Below are positions 17,561-28,195 of a stretch of DNA of 64,000 nucleotides, piece by piece. The stretch lies in contig NZ_LT629758.1 in the NCBI RefSeq assembly GCF_900104725.1, forward strand, positions 5,160,501-5,224,500, written 5' to 3'. The first letter of the stretch is position 1. The number at the start of each line of letters is the position of its first letter. A program made the position numbers and the translations under genes. The notes below the pieces were generated by a model. That model did not search any database and was not told the DNA's origin. It saw nothing but the letters and a program-made list of their open reading frames with translations. This stretch comes from Actinoplanes derwentensis (GTDB lineage: Bacteria > Actinomycetota > Actinomycetes > Mycobacteriales > Micromonosporaceae).

Positions 17561-18877
17561 GTGAGCATTGAGCAGCAGCGCCGGCTGGTGACCGAACTTC
17601 CCGGCCCTCGATCCCAGGAACTGATGGCCCGCAAAGTGTCAGCGGTGGCCAGTGGTGTCGGCACCACGATGCCGGTCTTCGTGGCGGCGGCCGACGGTGG
17701 CATCGTCGTCGACGTCGACGGCAACCAGCTGATCGACCTGGGTTCCGGCATCGCCGTGACCACGGTCGGCGCGGCCAACCCGCGCGTGGTGGCGGCGGTG
17801 ACCGAGCAGGTGGCGGCGTTCACGCACACCTGTTTCATGGTGACGCCGTACGACGGTTACGTGGCGGTCGCCGAGGCCCTGAACCGGCTCACCCCGGGTG
17901 ACCACGACAAGCGGACGGCCCTGTTCAACTCGGGCGCCGAAGCCGTCGAGAACGCTGTCAAGATCGCTCGGGCGTACACGAAGAAGGACGCGGTCGTGGT
18001 GTTCGACCACGCTTACCACGGCCGGACCAATCTGACCCTGGCGATGACGGCGAAGAACAAGCCGTACAAGCACACGTTCGGCCCGTTCGCCCCCGAGGTG
18101 TACCGGGTCAGCGGCTCCTACCCGTACCGCGACGGGGTGTTGGACGGCCGCAAGGCCGCCGCCCGCGCGCTCGACCAGATCGAGAAGCAGATCGGCGCGG
18201 ACAACCTCGCCGCCCTGGTCATCGAGCCGGTGCAGGGTGAGGGCGGGTTCATCGAACCGGCCCCGGGGTTCCTGCCGGCGCTGGCCGACTGGTGCCGGGC
18301 GAACGACGTGGTGTTCGTGGCCGACGAGGTGCAGACCGGTTTCGCGCGCACCGGCGACATGTTCGCCTCCGAGCGTGAGGGTGTCGTCCCGGATCTGATC
18401 GTGACCGCCAAGGGCATCGCCGGCGGGCTGCCGCTGTCCGCGGTGACCGGCCGCGCCGAGATCATGTCGGCGCCGCACGAGGGTGGCCTGGGCGGCACCT
18501 ACGGAGGCAACCCGATCGCCTGCGCCGCCGCGCTCGCGGCCATCGCGGCCATCGAAGAGGACGGGCTGGTCGAGCGGGCCCGCGAGATCGAGACCCTGGT
18601 CAAGGGACGCTTTGACAAGATCAAGGACGACCGGATCGGCGACGTACGGGGCCGCGGAGCCATGCTCGCCGTCGAACTGGTCCAGTCCGGCGGCGACGTA
18701 CCGGACCCCCAGCTGGCGAAGGACGTCGCCAAGGCCGCACACGCACGGGGTGTGATCGTGCTGACCTGCGGTACCTATGGCAACGTGCTGCGTTTCCTGC
18801 CGCCGCTGACGATCAGCGACGCCCTGCTCGACGACGCTTTCGACGTGATCGCTACCGCTCTGGAGGAAGCCCGATGA
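17561..18877 (+). CDS. gabT: 4-aminobutyrate aminotransferase
   Basis: 438 residues, GTG start. Class-III PLP aminotransferase: NSGAEAVENAVKIAR phosphate site, DHAYHGRT, EPVQGEGGF, FVADEVQTGFARTG and the PLP lysine in TAKGIAGGLPLSAV. Converts GABA and 2-oxoglutarate to succinic semialdehyde and glutamate. Overlaps the next gene by ATGA, so product passes straight to the dehydrogenase below. Confidence 0.93.
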   Translation: MSIEQQRRLVTELPGPRSQELMARKVSAVASGVGTTMPVFVAAADGGIVVDVDGNQLIDLGSGIAVTTVGAANPRVVAAVTEQVAAFTHTCFMVTPYDGYVAVAEALNRLTPGDHDKRTALFNSGAEAVENAVKIARAYTKKDAVVVFDHAYHGRTNLTLAMTAKNKPYKHTFGPFAPEVYRVSGSYPYRDGVLDGRKAAARALDQIEKQIGADNLAALVIEPVQGEGGFIEPAPGFLPALADWCRANDVVFVADEVQTGFARTGDMFASEREGVVPDLIVTAKGIAGGLPLSAVTGRAEIMSAPHEGGLGGTYGGNPIACAAALAAIAAIEEDGLVERAREIETLVKGRFDKIKDDRIGDVRGRGAMLAVELVQSGGDVPDPQLAKDVAKAAHARGVIVLTCGTYGNVLRFLPPLTISDALLDDAFDVIATALEEAR

Positions 18878-20253
18878 CGATTCCGGTGATCGATCCGGCC
18901 ACTCTCGAAACCATCGACTCGGTGAAGGACAACGACATCCCGGACGCGTTGAAGGCCGTCGACGCGGCTGCCGAGGCGTTCAAGTCCTGGAAGAAGACCC
19001 CGCCCCGGCGGCGTTCGGAGATCCTGCACCGGGCGTACGAACTGATGATCCGCGACCGTGACGAACTCGCGAAGACGATCACCCGGGAGAACGGCAAGTC
19101 GCTGTCCGACGCGACCGGCGAGATCACGTACGCCGCCGAGTTCTTCCGCTGGTTCGCCGAAGAGGCGGTGCGGCCCGGCGGGGACTTCGGCGAGTCCCCG
19201 GCCGGTGGCACCCGGACCCTCGTCACGCACCGGCCGGTCGGGGTGGCCGCCCTGGTCACGCCCTGGAACTTCCCGGCCGCCATGATCACCCGCAAGATCG
19301 GCCCGGCACTGGCCGCCGGTTGCACCGCGGTGGTCAAACCGGCCGCCGAGACCCCGCTGACCGCCCTCGCGATCGCCCGCCTGCTCACCGAGGCCGGGCT
19401 GCCGGACGGCGTGATCACCGTGGTCACCACCTCCGACTCGGCCGGTGTCGTCGGGGCCTGGCTGGACGACGAGCGGGTCCGCAAGATCTCCTTCACCGGC
19501 AGCACGCAGGTCGGCCGGGTACTCCTGCGGCACGCCGCGGACCGGGTGGTGAACTCGTCGATGGAACTCGGTGGCAACGCGCCGTTCGTCGTCGCCGACG
19601 ACGCGGACCTGGACGCGGCAGTGGCCGGGGCGATGATCGCCAAGTTCCGCAACGGCGGGCAGGCGTGCACCGCGGCGAACCGGTTCTACGTGCACACGGC
19701 GGTGCGGGACGAATTCGTGGCGCGGTTCGGCGCCGCGGTGGAGAAACTGACCGTCGGCCCCGCGGCCGACGGGGCCGCGATCGGGCCGCTGATCAGCGAG
19801 ACCGCCCTGCACCGGGTGACGAAGTCGGTGGACGAGGCGGTCGCCGCCGGTGCCCGGATCAGCCACCGGACCACGACTCCGGACGCGCCGGGCTGGTTCT
19901 ACCCGCCGACCGTACTGGTGGACGTACCCGCCGACGCGCCGATCCTGCAGGAGGAGATCTTCGGCCCGGTCGCGGCGATCACCACCTGGTCCACCGACGA
20001 GGAGTTGCTGGATCTGGTGAACGACAGCGAGTACGGCCTGGCGGCCTACGTCTACTCCGGTGACCTGCTGCGTGCGCTCCGGCTAGGCGAGGCGATCGAC
20101 GCCGGCATGGTCGGCGTCAACCGGGGTCTCGTCTCCGACCCGTCGGCCCCGTTCGGCGGCGTCAAGCAGAGTGGCCTGGGCCGGGAGGGCGCCCGCGAGG
20201 GCCTGCGCGAGTTCCAGGAGACCCAGTACCTGAGCGTCGACTGGCCCGCCTGA
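18874..20253 (+). CDS. gabD: Succinate-semialdehyde dehydrogenase
   Basis: 459 residues of the aldehyde dehydrogenase superfamily: TPWNFPAAMITRKIGPALAAGC cofactor segment, FTGSTQVGR, catalytic Glu in MELGGNAPF and catalytic Cys in NGGQACTAANR, closing PFGGVKQSGLGREG. Translationally coupled to gabT (ATGA overlap), which fixes the substrate as succinic semialdehyde with good likelihood. Completes the GABA shunt to succinate. Confidence 0.9.
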   Translation: MTIPVIDPATLETIDSVKDNDIPDALKAVDAAAEAFKSWKKTPPRRRSEILHRAYELMIRDRDELAKTITRENGKSLSDATGEITYAAEFFRWFAEEAVRPGGDFGESPAGGTRTLVTHRPVGVAALVTPWNFPAAMITRKIGPALAAGCTAVVKPAAETPLTALAIARLLTEAGLPDGVITVVTTSDSAGVVGAWLDDERVRKISFTGSTQVGRVLLRHAADRVVNSSMELGGNAPFVVADDADLDAAVAGAMIAKFRNGGQACTAANRFYVHTAVRDEFVARFGAAVEKLTVGPAADGAAIGPLISETALHRVTKSVDEAVAAGARISHRTTTPDAPGWFYPPTVLVDVPADAPILQEEIFGPVAAITTWSTDEELLDLVNDSEYGLAAYVYSGDLLRALRLGEAIDAGMVGVNRGLVSDPSAPFGGVKQSGLGREGAREGLREFQETQYLSVDWPA

Positions 20254-20361
20254 CATCGATCCACGTACCCCGCTGGTGGTGAAGTGACGTAGACCGCCAT
20301 CCCAACAATCCGACCGACCGATCGGATAGATTCGGGGGCAATCACCAGCGGGGAGAACGAC

Positions 20362-21129
20362 ATGACACGCTACGTCGCGATCGGCGACAGTTTCACCGAG
20401 GGCCTCGGCGACACCCAGCCCGACGGCACCGAGCGCGGCTGGGCCGACCTGGTCGCCTCCGGCCTCGCCGCCTCCCTCGCCGAGAAGGGCGAGACGGTGG
20501 AATATGCGAACCTCGCCATCCGTGGCCGCCTCCTCGCACCGATCGTGCACGATCAGCTGGAAGCAGCCCTGGCACTCGACCCGAAACCGACGATGATCTC
20601 CTTCAACGGCGGCGGCAACGACATGCTGCGCCGCGGAGTCACCATCGCCCACCTGGTCGAACTGACCGAGCACGCGCTGCAGCGCGCCACCGGGACCGGC
20701 GTGCACATGGTCGTCCTGAGCGGCGCCGACCCGGCCGACCACATCCCGTTCGGCAGCACGTTCCGCCGCCGCGGCGAGGAGCTGACCGCCGCCGTCGCCG
20801 CAATCCTGCCCCGCTACGACAACGTGACGTTCGTCGACTGCTTCCGCGACCGCGAACTGCGCCGCGGCGACTACTGGTCCGCCGACCGCCTGCACCTGAA
20901 CACCAACGGCCACCGCCGGGTCGCCAGCCTGGTCCTGGCCGGCCTGGGCCACGCCACAGCCGCCCACATCCTGGACCCGTCCACCCCCACGAGCTCCGGC
21001 GGCCTGCTGGCCGAGGCCCGCTACTACGGCCAGCACGTCCTCCCGTGGATCAACCGCCGTCTCCGGGGCCGCTCCTCAGGCGACAACCGAGACCCCAAAT
21101 ACGCAACCTGGACCCCGATCACCACCTGA
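20362..21129 (+). CDS. SGNH/GDSL hydrolase
   Basis: 255 residues, RBS GGGGAGAA. Block I YVAIGDSFTEGLGD has the nucleophile Ser, block III FNGGGNDML has the oxyanion Asn and block V DRLHLNTNGHRRV has the Asp and His. No signal peptide, so cytoplasmic. Family members are esterases, lipases or acyl hydrolases; the substrate is unknown. Confidence 0.88.
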   Translation: MTRYVAIGDSFTEGLGDTQPDGTERGWADLVASGLAASLAEKGETVEYANLAIRGRLLAPIVHDQLEAALALDPKPTMISFNGGGNDMLRRGVTIAHLVELTEHALQRATGTGVHMVVLSGADPADHIPFGSTFRRRGEELTAAVAAILPRYDNVTFVDCFRDRELRRGDYWSADRLHLNTNGHRRVASLVLAGLGHATAAHILDPSTPTSSGGLLAEARYYGQHVLPWINRRLRGRSSGDNRDPKYATWTPITT

Positions 21130-21200
21130 CCCGCGCGTCCCGGCCCGGCAGACTTCAAGACCCTTTTCTGGTACGCCTGCCCAAAGTCCCGCCCTGACCC

Positions 21201-21260
21201 CGCGAGCCAGGCGACCGGCACGGCCGCCCCGCGCCCGCCGGGCCGGTCGCCTGGCTCGCG
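21201..21260 (+). terminator. Terminator after SGNH hydrolase gene
   Basis: The 19-base arm CGCGAGCCAGGCGACCGGC is followed by a 22-base spacer and its exact reverse complement, then TTTCG. A very stable hairpin between two convergent genes. Confidence 0.75.
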
Positions 21261-21349
21261 TTTCGCCACGGCCGGGGTGCTGCGGTTGGGGAGTGTGGAA
21301 TTCGTACCAGAGACCGGTTTTGATCTTCGAGAACCGGGACCGGGAGGAC

Positions 21350-21380
21350 GGCCGCCCCCACCGCATGGGTGCGGGCGGCC
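21350..21380 (-). terminator. Terminator after lipoprotein gene
   Basis: GGCCGCCC pairs with GGGCGGCC with additional pairing inside the loop, just beyond the stop of the minus-strand gene ending at 21387. Confidence 0.6.
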
Positions 21381-21386
21381 GGGAAG

Positions 21387-22817
21387 TCAGGACTGGGGTA
21401 GGACTCGGGCGATCTTGATGGTGCTGGTGGTGCCGCCGGTGGCGGGGTAGGCGGCGCTGCCGTCGGTGTAGGGCTTGAACGCCTGGTAGTCGTGGTCCTT
21501 GGCGGACAGCGTCAGGCGGGCGCCGACGGTCTTGCCGGTGGACGCGTCGTAGACCTGGGCGGCCATCGACGCGCCGGACTGCCAGGACAGCAGCATCCGG
21601 TTGGTGCCGTAGGCGACCAGGTGCGGATGCTTCGACGCGATGCCGGTCTTGATCGACGTGGTGGACTTGCCGGTGGTGAACTTCTCCAGGCGGATCGTGC
21701 CGCCCTGGCTCCACGCGGTCCAGTAACCCTTGGTCTTGGCCAGTACCAGGTCGCCGCCGAAGAGGGTGCCGTCGCAGGTTCCGGCGGCTACCGTGCGGTA
21801 CGGGTTGGGCTGAGCGATCCGGCAGCCGTTGTCGGTGGCGCAGACGGTCACGAAACGTTTGGTCCGCGGGTCCCAGACGATCCGGGACGTCCACGCGTGA
21901 CTGCAGCCGACTTCGGCGGCGTCCTTGTGACCGGCGACCAGGTTGCCGCTCTTGTTGACGACCTGGATGCGGTCGCCCTGGTGGATGTCGACGCAGCTGC
22001 CGTTCTTCACGGTGATGGCGACGCCGAAGTAGGCGGCCCAGTCGGAGCCGTTGGTGGCCAGCCGGCCGTGGTGCTGGTACCACCAGACGAAGCGGGCGCC
22101 GTCGGAGTAGCCGGTGCGGCTGGCGGTCAGGTTGGTGACCTGGCGCTGCCACACCTGCTGGCCGTTGTTGTCGAACCGGACCATGTGCATGGTGTTGCAG
22201 GGGCTGGACTCACCGCCGCAGAGCGGGCCGCTGCCGCAGGTGCCCTTGCGGGTGAGCAGGATGACGCCGCCGGTCGCGTCGGCCTGCACGTCCTGCAGGT
22301 CGATGCCGACGAAACTGGTGGGCTTGCCGACCAGTTTGTCGTCACAACCCAGTTTGCCGAGGTAGACCTTGCCGTCGGTGCCGAGCCAGGCCAGCCACGA
22401 GGTGCCGTCGGGGCGGGCGGCCAGAGACATCGGCAGTTTCTCGGTGTCGCCCTCGCCGCCGTAACCGGTGACCTTGGACGGCAGACTGACCGTGGTGACC
22501 TTGGCGACCGGCTTGGCGGCGACCTTGCGGGCGCATCCACCGGCGGTCGCTGCGGTCTTGGCCCCGGCAGCGGCCGACGCCGAGACCGGAGCCGAAGCGG
22601 CGGGCCCCGGAGCCGAGACCGAGGGGTTCGCCCCGGCCGCTCCCACCGCGCCCGGGGCACCGGACGCGGCGACGCCGGGTGGCAGCGAGCCTTCGGCCGC
22701 GACCTGTTCGCCAGGGGCCGGAGCAGCGACTTCCGACGACGCCGGTGAGCACGCTCCCATGACAAAAGCGGCAAGTGCGGCAATGGATGCCGCAAGCAGG
22801 GTTCTCCGGGCTCGCAT
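21387..22817 (-). CDS. Secreted lipoprotein with beta-propeller-like body, function unknown
   Basis: 476 residues. The signal peptide ends in a lipobox-like AFVMGAC. A 65-residue Ala/Pro/Ser-rich linker is followed by a Cys-containing region of repeated strand motifs (GTSWLAWLGTDGKVYLGKLG, TRKGTCGSG, GTIRLEKFTTG) that look like blades of a WD/YncE-type propeller with several disulfides. No catalytic motif is recognised. The first bases upstream are unusually AT-rich (22820-22860), which may hold the promoter. Probably an extracytoplasmic binding or sensing protein; this is a guess from the fold. Confidence 0.7.
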   Translation of the reverse strand: MRARRTLLAASIAALAAFVMGACSPASSEVAAPAPGEQVAAEGSLPPGVAASGAPGAVGAAGANPSVSAPGPAASAPVSASAAAGAKTAATAGGCARKVAAKPVAKVTTVSLPSKVTGYGGEGDTEKLPMSLAARPDGTSWLAWLGTDGKVYLGKLGCDDKLVGKPTSFVGIDLQDVQADATGGVILLTRKGTCGSGPLCGGESSPCNTMHMVRFDNNGQQVWQRQVTNLTASRTGYSDGARFVWWYQHHGRLATNGSDWAAYFGVAITVKNGSCVDIHQGDRIQVVNKSGNLVAGHKDAAEVGCSHAWTSRIVWDPRTKRFVTVCATDNGCRIAQPNPYRTVAAGTCDGTLFGGDLVLAKTKGYWTAWSQGGTIRLEKFTTGKSTTSIKTGIASKHPHLVAYGTNRMLLSWQSGASMAAQVYDASTGKTVGARLTLSAKDHDYQAFKPYTDGSAAYPATGGTTSTIKIARVLPQS

Positions 22818-23006
22818 GTCCTTTTCCTCAATTGTTTTAAGTTTTACTTAGGGGCGTCTTAATCGGCGCGTCATGATCCGCGCATCGACAGACCTTACCG
22901 GTCGCCGGCCGCTCATCAAACTGCCACCCACTCGTCGCCCGGCATCAGTTTCCCCCTTCACCACCAGCACGGAATCATCCTCGCCAATAGACTTCTCGGA
23001 GGAACG

Positions 23007-23846
23007 ATGGTCCGGCCGCGCATTTCCGTAGTCATTCCGGCATACAACGAAGAATCAATGATCGGCCCGTGCCTGGAGGCCGTTCTGACGCAGTCCCGGG
23101 CCGCTGACGAGGTCATCGTCGTCGACAACAATTCGACCGACCGGACCGCGGAGATCCTGCATGAATTCCGCGGGCGGGTGATCGTGCTCCACGAGCCGCT
23201 TCAGGGAGTGCAGCACGCCCGCAATCGGGGTCTCGACTCGGCGACCGGTGAGGTGATCGTGCGGATCGACGCGGACACCCGGCTGCCGTTCGGCTACCTG
23301 GCCGAGGTGGAGGCCACCTTCGGTGATCCGCTGGTGGACGCGGCGACCGGGCCGGTCAACTATTACGACGTGACGATGCCGCGGGTGGCAGCTCGGGGTG
23401 ACGCACTGGTCCGCGGCATCTGGACGGTGCCGAACGGCCGTCTGGACTGGGTCTTCGGCGCGAACATGGCGATCCGGCGGCCGATCTGGCAGGCGGTGTC
23501 GGCGCAGCTCTGCGACGGCGAGCAGGTTCACGAGGACCTGGATCTCGGCATGCATCTGCGGGCCGGTGGTTACACGGTGCGTTATGAGCGGCGGCTGCTG
23601 GCCGGCACGTCGTCACGCCGGGTCAAGGGTGATTTCGCCGGGTTCCGGCACTACCTGCTGATGACTGAGCGGGGGTACGCGCAGCACGTCGGCCGGCTGC
23701 GGCGGGGTTCGTACGCCCGGGCCTGGATGACCGCCCGGTTCCTGCTGGTGATGTATCCGATGATGCGCTGGCTGCACACCAGTCACCACCGGCGGCACGG
23801 ACTACCGGCGGTGACGGCCCGCAAGAACCCGATGTCGAGCGTCTAG
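23007..23846 (+). CDS. Glycosyltransferase family 2
   Basis: 279 residues, RBS GGAGGAA. GT-A fold: ISVVIPAYNEESMIGPCLEAVL, DEVIVVDNNSTDRTAEIL, metal-binding RIDADTRLP, acceptor motif FGANMAIRR and a catalytic EQVHEDLDLG near 170. A hydrophobic stretch near the C-terminus (ARFLLVMYPMMRW) could anchor it to the membrane. Resembles inverting transferases for cell-envelope polysaccharide or hopanoid/lipid glycosylation; acceptor unknown. Its 3' end overlaps the convergent PadR gene by four bases. Confidence 0.88.
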   Translation: MVRPRISVVIPAYNEESMIGPCLEAVLTQSRAADEVIVVDNNSTDRTAEILHEFRGRVIVLHEPLQGVQHARNRGLDSATGEVIVRIDADTRLPFGYLAEVEATFGDPLVDAATGPVNYYDVTMPRVAARGDALVRGIWTVPNGRLDWVFGANMAIRRPIWQAVSAQLCDGEQVHEDLDLGMHLRAGGYTVRYERRLLAGTSSRRVKGDFAGFRHYLLMTERGYAQHVGRLRRGSYARAWMTARFLLVMYPMMRWLHTSHHRRHGLPAVTARKNPMSSV

Positions 23847-24151
23847 GCCGGCTTGATCCTCGGGGCGGGCAGGGCGGTCTGGGCGTGCAGCGCGGCGAGG
23901 GCCTGCCGGGCGTCGACGGCACCGTCGGCGGTGAGGCGGTAGAAGCGGCGTGCCGGGCGGCCCTGGGCGGCTGGGTCGATCTCCTCCCAGCGGGCCTCGA
24001 CCCAGCCGGCGCCCTGGAGGCGGTGCAGGATCGGGTAGAGGCTGCCGCTGGCGAGGCCGGTGGACTGCATGAGTTCGAGACCGTAGCGGTCCGCTCCGGG
24101 GTCGGCGAGGAGCGCGGCGAGTACCCGCGCGGTCGGTACCGTGATCCGCAT
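23843..24151 (-). CDS. PadR-family transcriptional regulator
   Basis: 102 residues: winged helix with ADRYGLELMQSTGLASGSLYPILHRLQGAGWVEA and the wing RRFYRLTADG, a compact PadR lacking the long C-terminal dimer helix. The promoter region holds a CTAT/ATAG inverted repeat (about 24160-24179) that could be its own operator. The divergent neighbour is serine dehydratase; whether it is a target is unknown. Confidence 0.88.
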   Translation of the reverse strand: MRITVPTARVLAALLADPGADRYGLELMQSTGLASGSLYPILHRLQGAGWVEARWEEIDPAAQGRPARRFYRLTADGAVDARQALAALHAQTALPAPRIKPA

Positions 24152-24280
24152 TCGACCACTCTATCGGAACTCTACATAGGGTCAAGCGGTACCTCGCCCT
24201 GAACCGAGGACGACCCCGCTCACGTAACCAAGTCCGCCGGTATCCCCACCCCCGGCCGCCGGCGCACAAAGGAGTGCATC

Positions 24281-25633
<1,353 letters not shown>

Positions 25634-25689
25634 CGATTCCTTGACAAGGAAGTTACGGGCATCAACACTTCGAAACATTCCCCCGTAGC

Positions 25690-25701
25690 GTTAGCGCTAA
25701 C
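25690..25701. promoter_or_regulatory. LacI-type operator upstream of GH43-AbfB gene
   Basis: GTTAGCGCTAAC is a perfect 12-bp palindrome 15 bases before the start codon. A TTGACA at 25641-25646 could be the matching -35 box. The core is the same as at 2106, upstream of the tandem GH43 gene, pointing to one shared repressor for arabinose-releasing enzymes. Confidence 0.65.
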
Positions 25702-25716
25702 ATCTTCGGAGATCTG

Positions 25717-27159
25717 ATGCCCCGCGTCCTCACCCGCATCAGCACCATCCTGGCCACCCTCGTCCTCGTCCTCACCGGCCTGGCCGCCCCCGCCAGCGCC
25801 CTCGACCCGTTCACCGGCTACCTGATGGCCCACTTCATCGGGGAGTCCACCCGCGGCGAACAGATCTACCTCGCCCACAGCAAGGACGGCCTGAACTGGA
25901 CCGACCTCAACGGTGGCGGCCCCGCGCTGCTGTCCACCGTCGGCACCAAGGGCGTCCGCGACCCCGCGATCGTCCGATCCCCCAACGGCGACAAGTACTG
26001 GATCATCGCCACCGATCTGCGGATCGCCAGCGGCACCTCATGGGGCGACGCCTCCACCAAGGGCAGCACCAACCTGGTCGTCTGGGAGTCCACCGACCTG
26101 GTCAACTGGTCGGTACCCCGGCTGATCAACGTGGCCGGTGGCATCTCCGGTGCCGGTGACGCGTGGGCGCCGGAGGCGATCTACAACCCGGCGACCGGCG
26201 ACTACGTCATCTACTGGGCCACCAATTCACTGCTCAACGGCGTCACCAAACACCGCATCTGGTACGTCCGGACCAGTGACTTCCGCACCGTGACCGCCCC
26301 GCAGCTCTACATCGACCGCGGCACCGGGCAGGGCATCATCGACACCCAGATCGTCGAGGTGGCGAACAGTCTCGGCGGCTACCGCTACTACCGGGCGTCG
26401 GCCGACGGGCAGATCACCATCGAAGGCTCGAACACGATCCTCGGCACCTGGACGAAGATCGGCGACCTGCAGCACCTCGGCATCTCCAACGGCGCCACCG
26501 GCGGCAACGTCGTCGAGGGCCCGATGTGGGCGCAGACCAACGGCCAGAACGAATGGAATTTGTGGGTGGATCAGTACGCGACCGGCCGGGGTTACATGCC
26601 GGTCCGCTCGACGAACCTGGGTACCGCCACGAACTTCACCACCCGCACCGGTTACAGCCTGGGCACCACCACCAAACGGCACGGGTCGATCCTCAACCTG
26701 ACCGCCGCCGAGGAGACCCGGGTGCTGGCCAAGTGGGGCCCGTCGGCGGTGCTGCGGCGGATCCAGTCGTACAACAACCAGACCCGGTACGTGCGGCACT
26801 CCAACTTCGACGTGCGGATCGACGCGAGTGTGAGCCCGGTCCAGGACTCCCAGTTCCGGGTCGTGCCGGGCCTGGCCAACAGTTCCGGTTACGTCTCGTT
26901 CGAGTCGGTCAACTATCCGGGTTACTACCTGCGGCACTACGCGTACGACGGAGTGCTCGCCGCCAACGACGGCACTGCCGCGTTCGCCGCGGACGCCACG
27001 TTCAAGCAGGTGGCCGGATTGGCCGACAGTTCCTGGTCGTCGTTCCAGTCGTACAACTACCCGGCCCGCTATCTGCGGCACTACAACTACCTGCTGCGAA
27101 TCGACCCGATCAGCACCACCACCGAGAAGGCGGACGCCACCTTCCGCGTCGGCTCGTAG
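25717..27159 (+). CDS. Secreted GH43 glycosidase with AbfB (CBM42) domain
   Basis: 480 residues. Signal peptide to residue 28 (PASA). GH43 catalytic propeller (about 30-345) is strongly alike in layout to the first GH43 domain of the 2191 gene: GYLMAHFIGE, KGVRDPAIVRSPNGDKYW, VVWESTDLVNWS and DAWAPEAIYN. C-terminal AbfB beta-trefoil (about 346-480) has repeated units SYNNQTRYVRHSNF, SVNYPGYYLRHYAY and SYNYPARYLRHYNY, which bind arabinofuranose side chains. The binding module makes arabinan or arabinoxylan the likely target. Terminated by a strong hairpin. Confidence 0.9.
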   Translation: MPRVLTRISTILATLVLVLTGLAAPASALDPFTGYLMAHFIGESTRGEQIYLAHSKDGLNWTDLNGGGPALLSTVGTKGVRDPAIVRSPNGDKYWIIATDLRIASGTSWGDASTKGSTNLVVWESTDLVNWSVPRLINVAGGISGAGDAWAPEAIYNPATGDYVIYWATNSLLNGVTKHRIWYVRTSDFRTVTAPQLYIDRGTGQGIIDTQIVEVANSLGGYRYYRASADGQITIEGSNTILGTWTKIGDLQHLGISNGATGGNVVEGPMWAQTNGQNEWNLWVDQYATGRGYMPVRSTNLGTATNFTTRTGYSLGTTTKRHGSILNLTAAEETRVLAKWGPSAVLRRIQSYNNQTRYVRHSNFDVRIDASVSPVQDSQFRVVPGLANSSGYVSFESVNYPGYYLRHYAYDGVLAANDGTAAFAADATFKQVAGLADSSWSSFQSYNYPARYLRHYNYLLRIDPISTTTEKADATFRVGS

Positions 27160-27168
27160 GTCCTTTAC

Positions 27169-27200
27169 AGAGAAGGGGCCGCCACGGCGGCCCCTTCTCT
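27169..27200 (+). terminator. Terminator after GH43-AbfB gene
   Basis: AGAGAAGGGGCCGCC and its exact reverse complement are separated by two bases, then TGTTG. It begins ten bases after the stop. Confidence 0.8.
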
Positions 27201-27208
27201 TGTTGCTA

Positions 27209-27229
27209 GTACCTTGCGGCGCAAGGTAC
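27209..27229. promoter_or_regulatory. Probable PadR autoregulatory operator
   Basis: GTACCTTGC, three bases, GCAAGGTAC: a perfect 9-bp inverted repeat ending nine bases before the PadR start codon. Such placement over the promoter is usual for autorepressing PadR proteins. Confidence 0.6.
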
Positions 27230-27238
27230 CTTGTCTGG

Positions 27239-27577
27239 GTGAGTGATGAGGCGGCACTGACCACGGCCCTGCGCCGGGGCACCATCGAGTACTGCGTGCT
27301 CGCGCTTCTCGACAAGCGCGAGCTCTACGGCGTCGAGTTGGTTCAGCAGCTGAGCCGCGGGCTCGGCATGACCACCAGTGAGGGGACGATGTATCCGCTG
27401 CTCTCCCGGCTGCGGCGCAACGGCCGGATCGCCACCACGTGGCGCGAGGCACCGGCCGGGCCACCACGGCGCTACTACACCCTGACTCCGGACGGCGAGG
27501 CGGCCCTCACCCACTTCCGCACCGAGTGGGTCGTCTTTCGCAGCGGCGTCGACCGCATCCTGGGAATGGAGAAATGA
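27239..27577 (+). CDS. PadR-family transcriptional regulator (HAAS-partnered)
   Basis: 112 residues from the GTG next to the inverted repeat; earlier in-frame codons would lie inside the operator. Winged helix: GTIEYCVLALLDKRELYGVELVQQL, TTSEGTMYPLLSRLRRNGRI and the wing PPRRYYTLTPDG. ATGA overlap with the HAAS-domain membrane protein gene. The lack of a clear RBS suggests a leaderless message. Confidence 0.9.
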   Translation: MSDEAALTTALRRGTIEYCVLALLDKRELYGVELVQQLSRGLGMTTSEGTMYPLLSRLRRNGRIATTWREAPAGPPRRYYTLTPDGEAALTHFRTEWVVFRSGVDRILGMEK

Positions 27578-28068
27578 TGATGACCGAGACCGATCACCTG
27601 GTCGCCGTGTATCTGGCGCGGGTGGACCAGGCCGCGATCCGGCTGCCGGCCGGGCGGCGCGAGGAGTTGGTCAACGATCTGCGCGAGCACATCGAGATCG
27701 CGCGGGCCGAGGCGGAGGGTGAGGAGACCGAGGCCTCGATCCGGACCATCCTGGAACGACTCGGCGATCCGGAGAGCATCGTCGCGGCCGCCGACACCCA
27801 GACCGATCTTCCCCGGGTGACGCCCGCGTTCGCTCCGCAGTCTGCTTTCGCACCGCCCGCCAGGACCAGCCGGAAACCCTTCTGGGTGACAGCCAGCGTG
27901 CTGGCCGTCACCGGCGTGGTATTTGTTTTCTGCCTGCTCGCGTTAGCGCTCGCCCGCGTCGACGGCTCCAGCGAACCCGCGCCGGCGCGCCCCGCGGAAC
28001 CGGCCGTGACCACCGGAACAGTGCCGGATCCGACGTTGCCCACGGCGAATCCGAGCCGGGTTCCCTGA
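27574..28068 (+). CDS. HAAS/DUF1700-type membrane protein
   Basis: 164 residues. N-terminal cytoplasmic HAAS helical domain (YLARVDQAAIRLPAGRREEL, LREHIEIARAEA, ILERLGDPESIVAAA), a linker, one membrane helix (VTASVLAVTGVVFVFCLLALALA) and a short Pro/Thr-rich outer tail. HAAS domains are the standard partner of PadR regulators and are thought to pass a membrane signal to them. Starts inside the stop codon of the PadR gene (ATGA), so the pair is one unit. Confidence 0.85.
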   Translation: MMMTETDHLVAVYLARVDQAAIRLPAGRREELVNDLREHIEIARAEAEGEETEASIRTILERLGDPESIVAAADTQTDLPRVTPAFAPQSAFAPPARTSRKPFWVTASVLAVTGVVFVFCLLALALARVDGSSEPAPARPAEPAVTTGTVPDPTLPTANPSRVP

Positions 28069-28195
28069 CCTCTGATCCACTCAAGATGATCGACCCTGAT
28101 GATCGATTCACGGGGTCCCGTCCGGGTTACTACGGATATGCGTGGCCGGTGTTGGTTGGCAGGATTGGGGCCATTCTCATCTAGGGGAGGCCACC

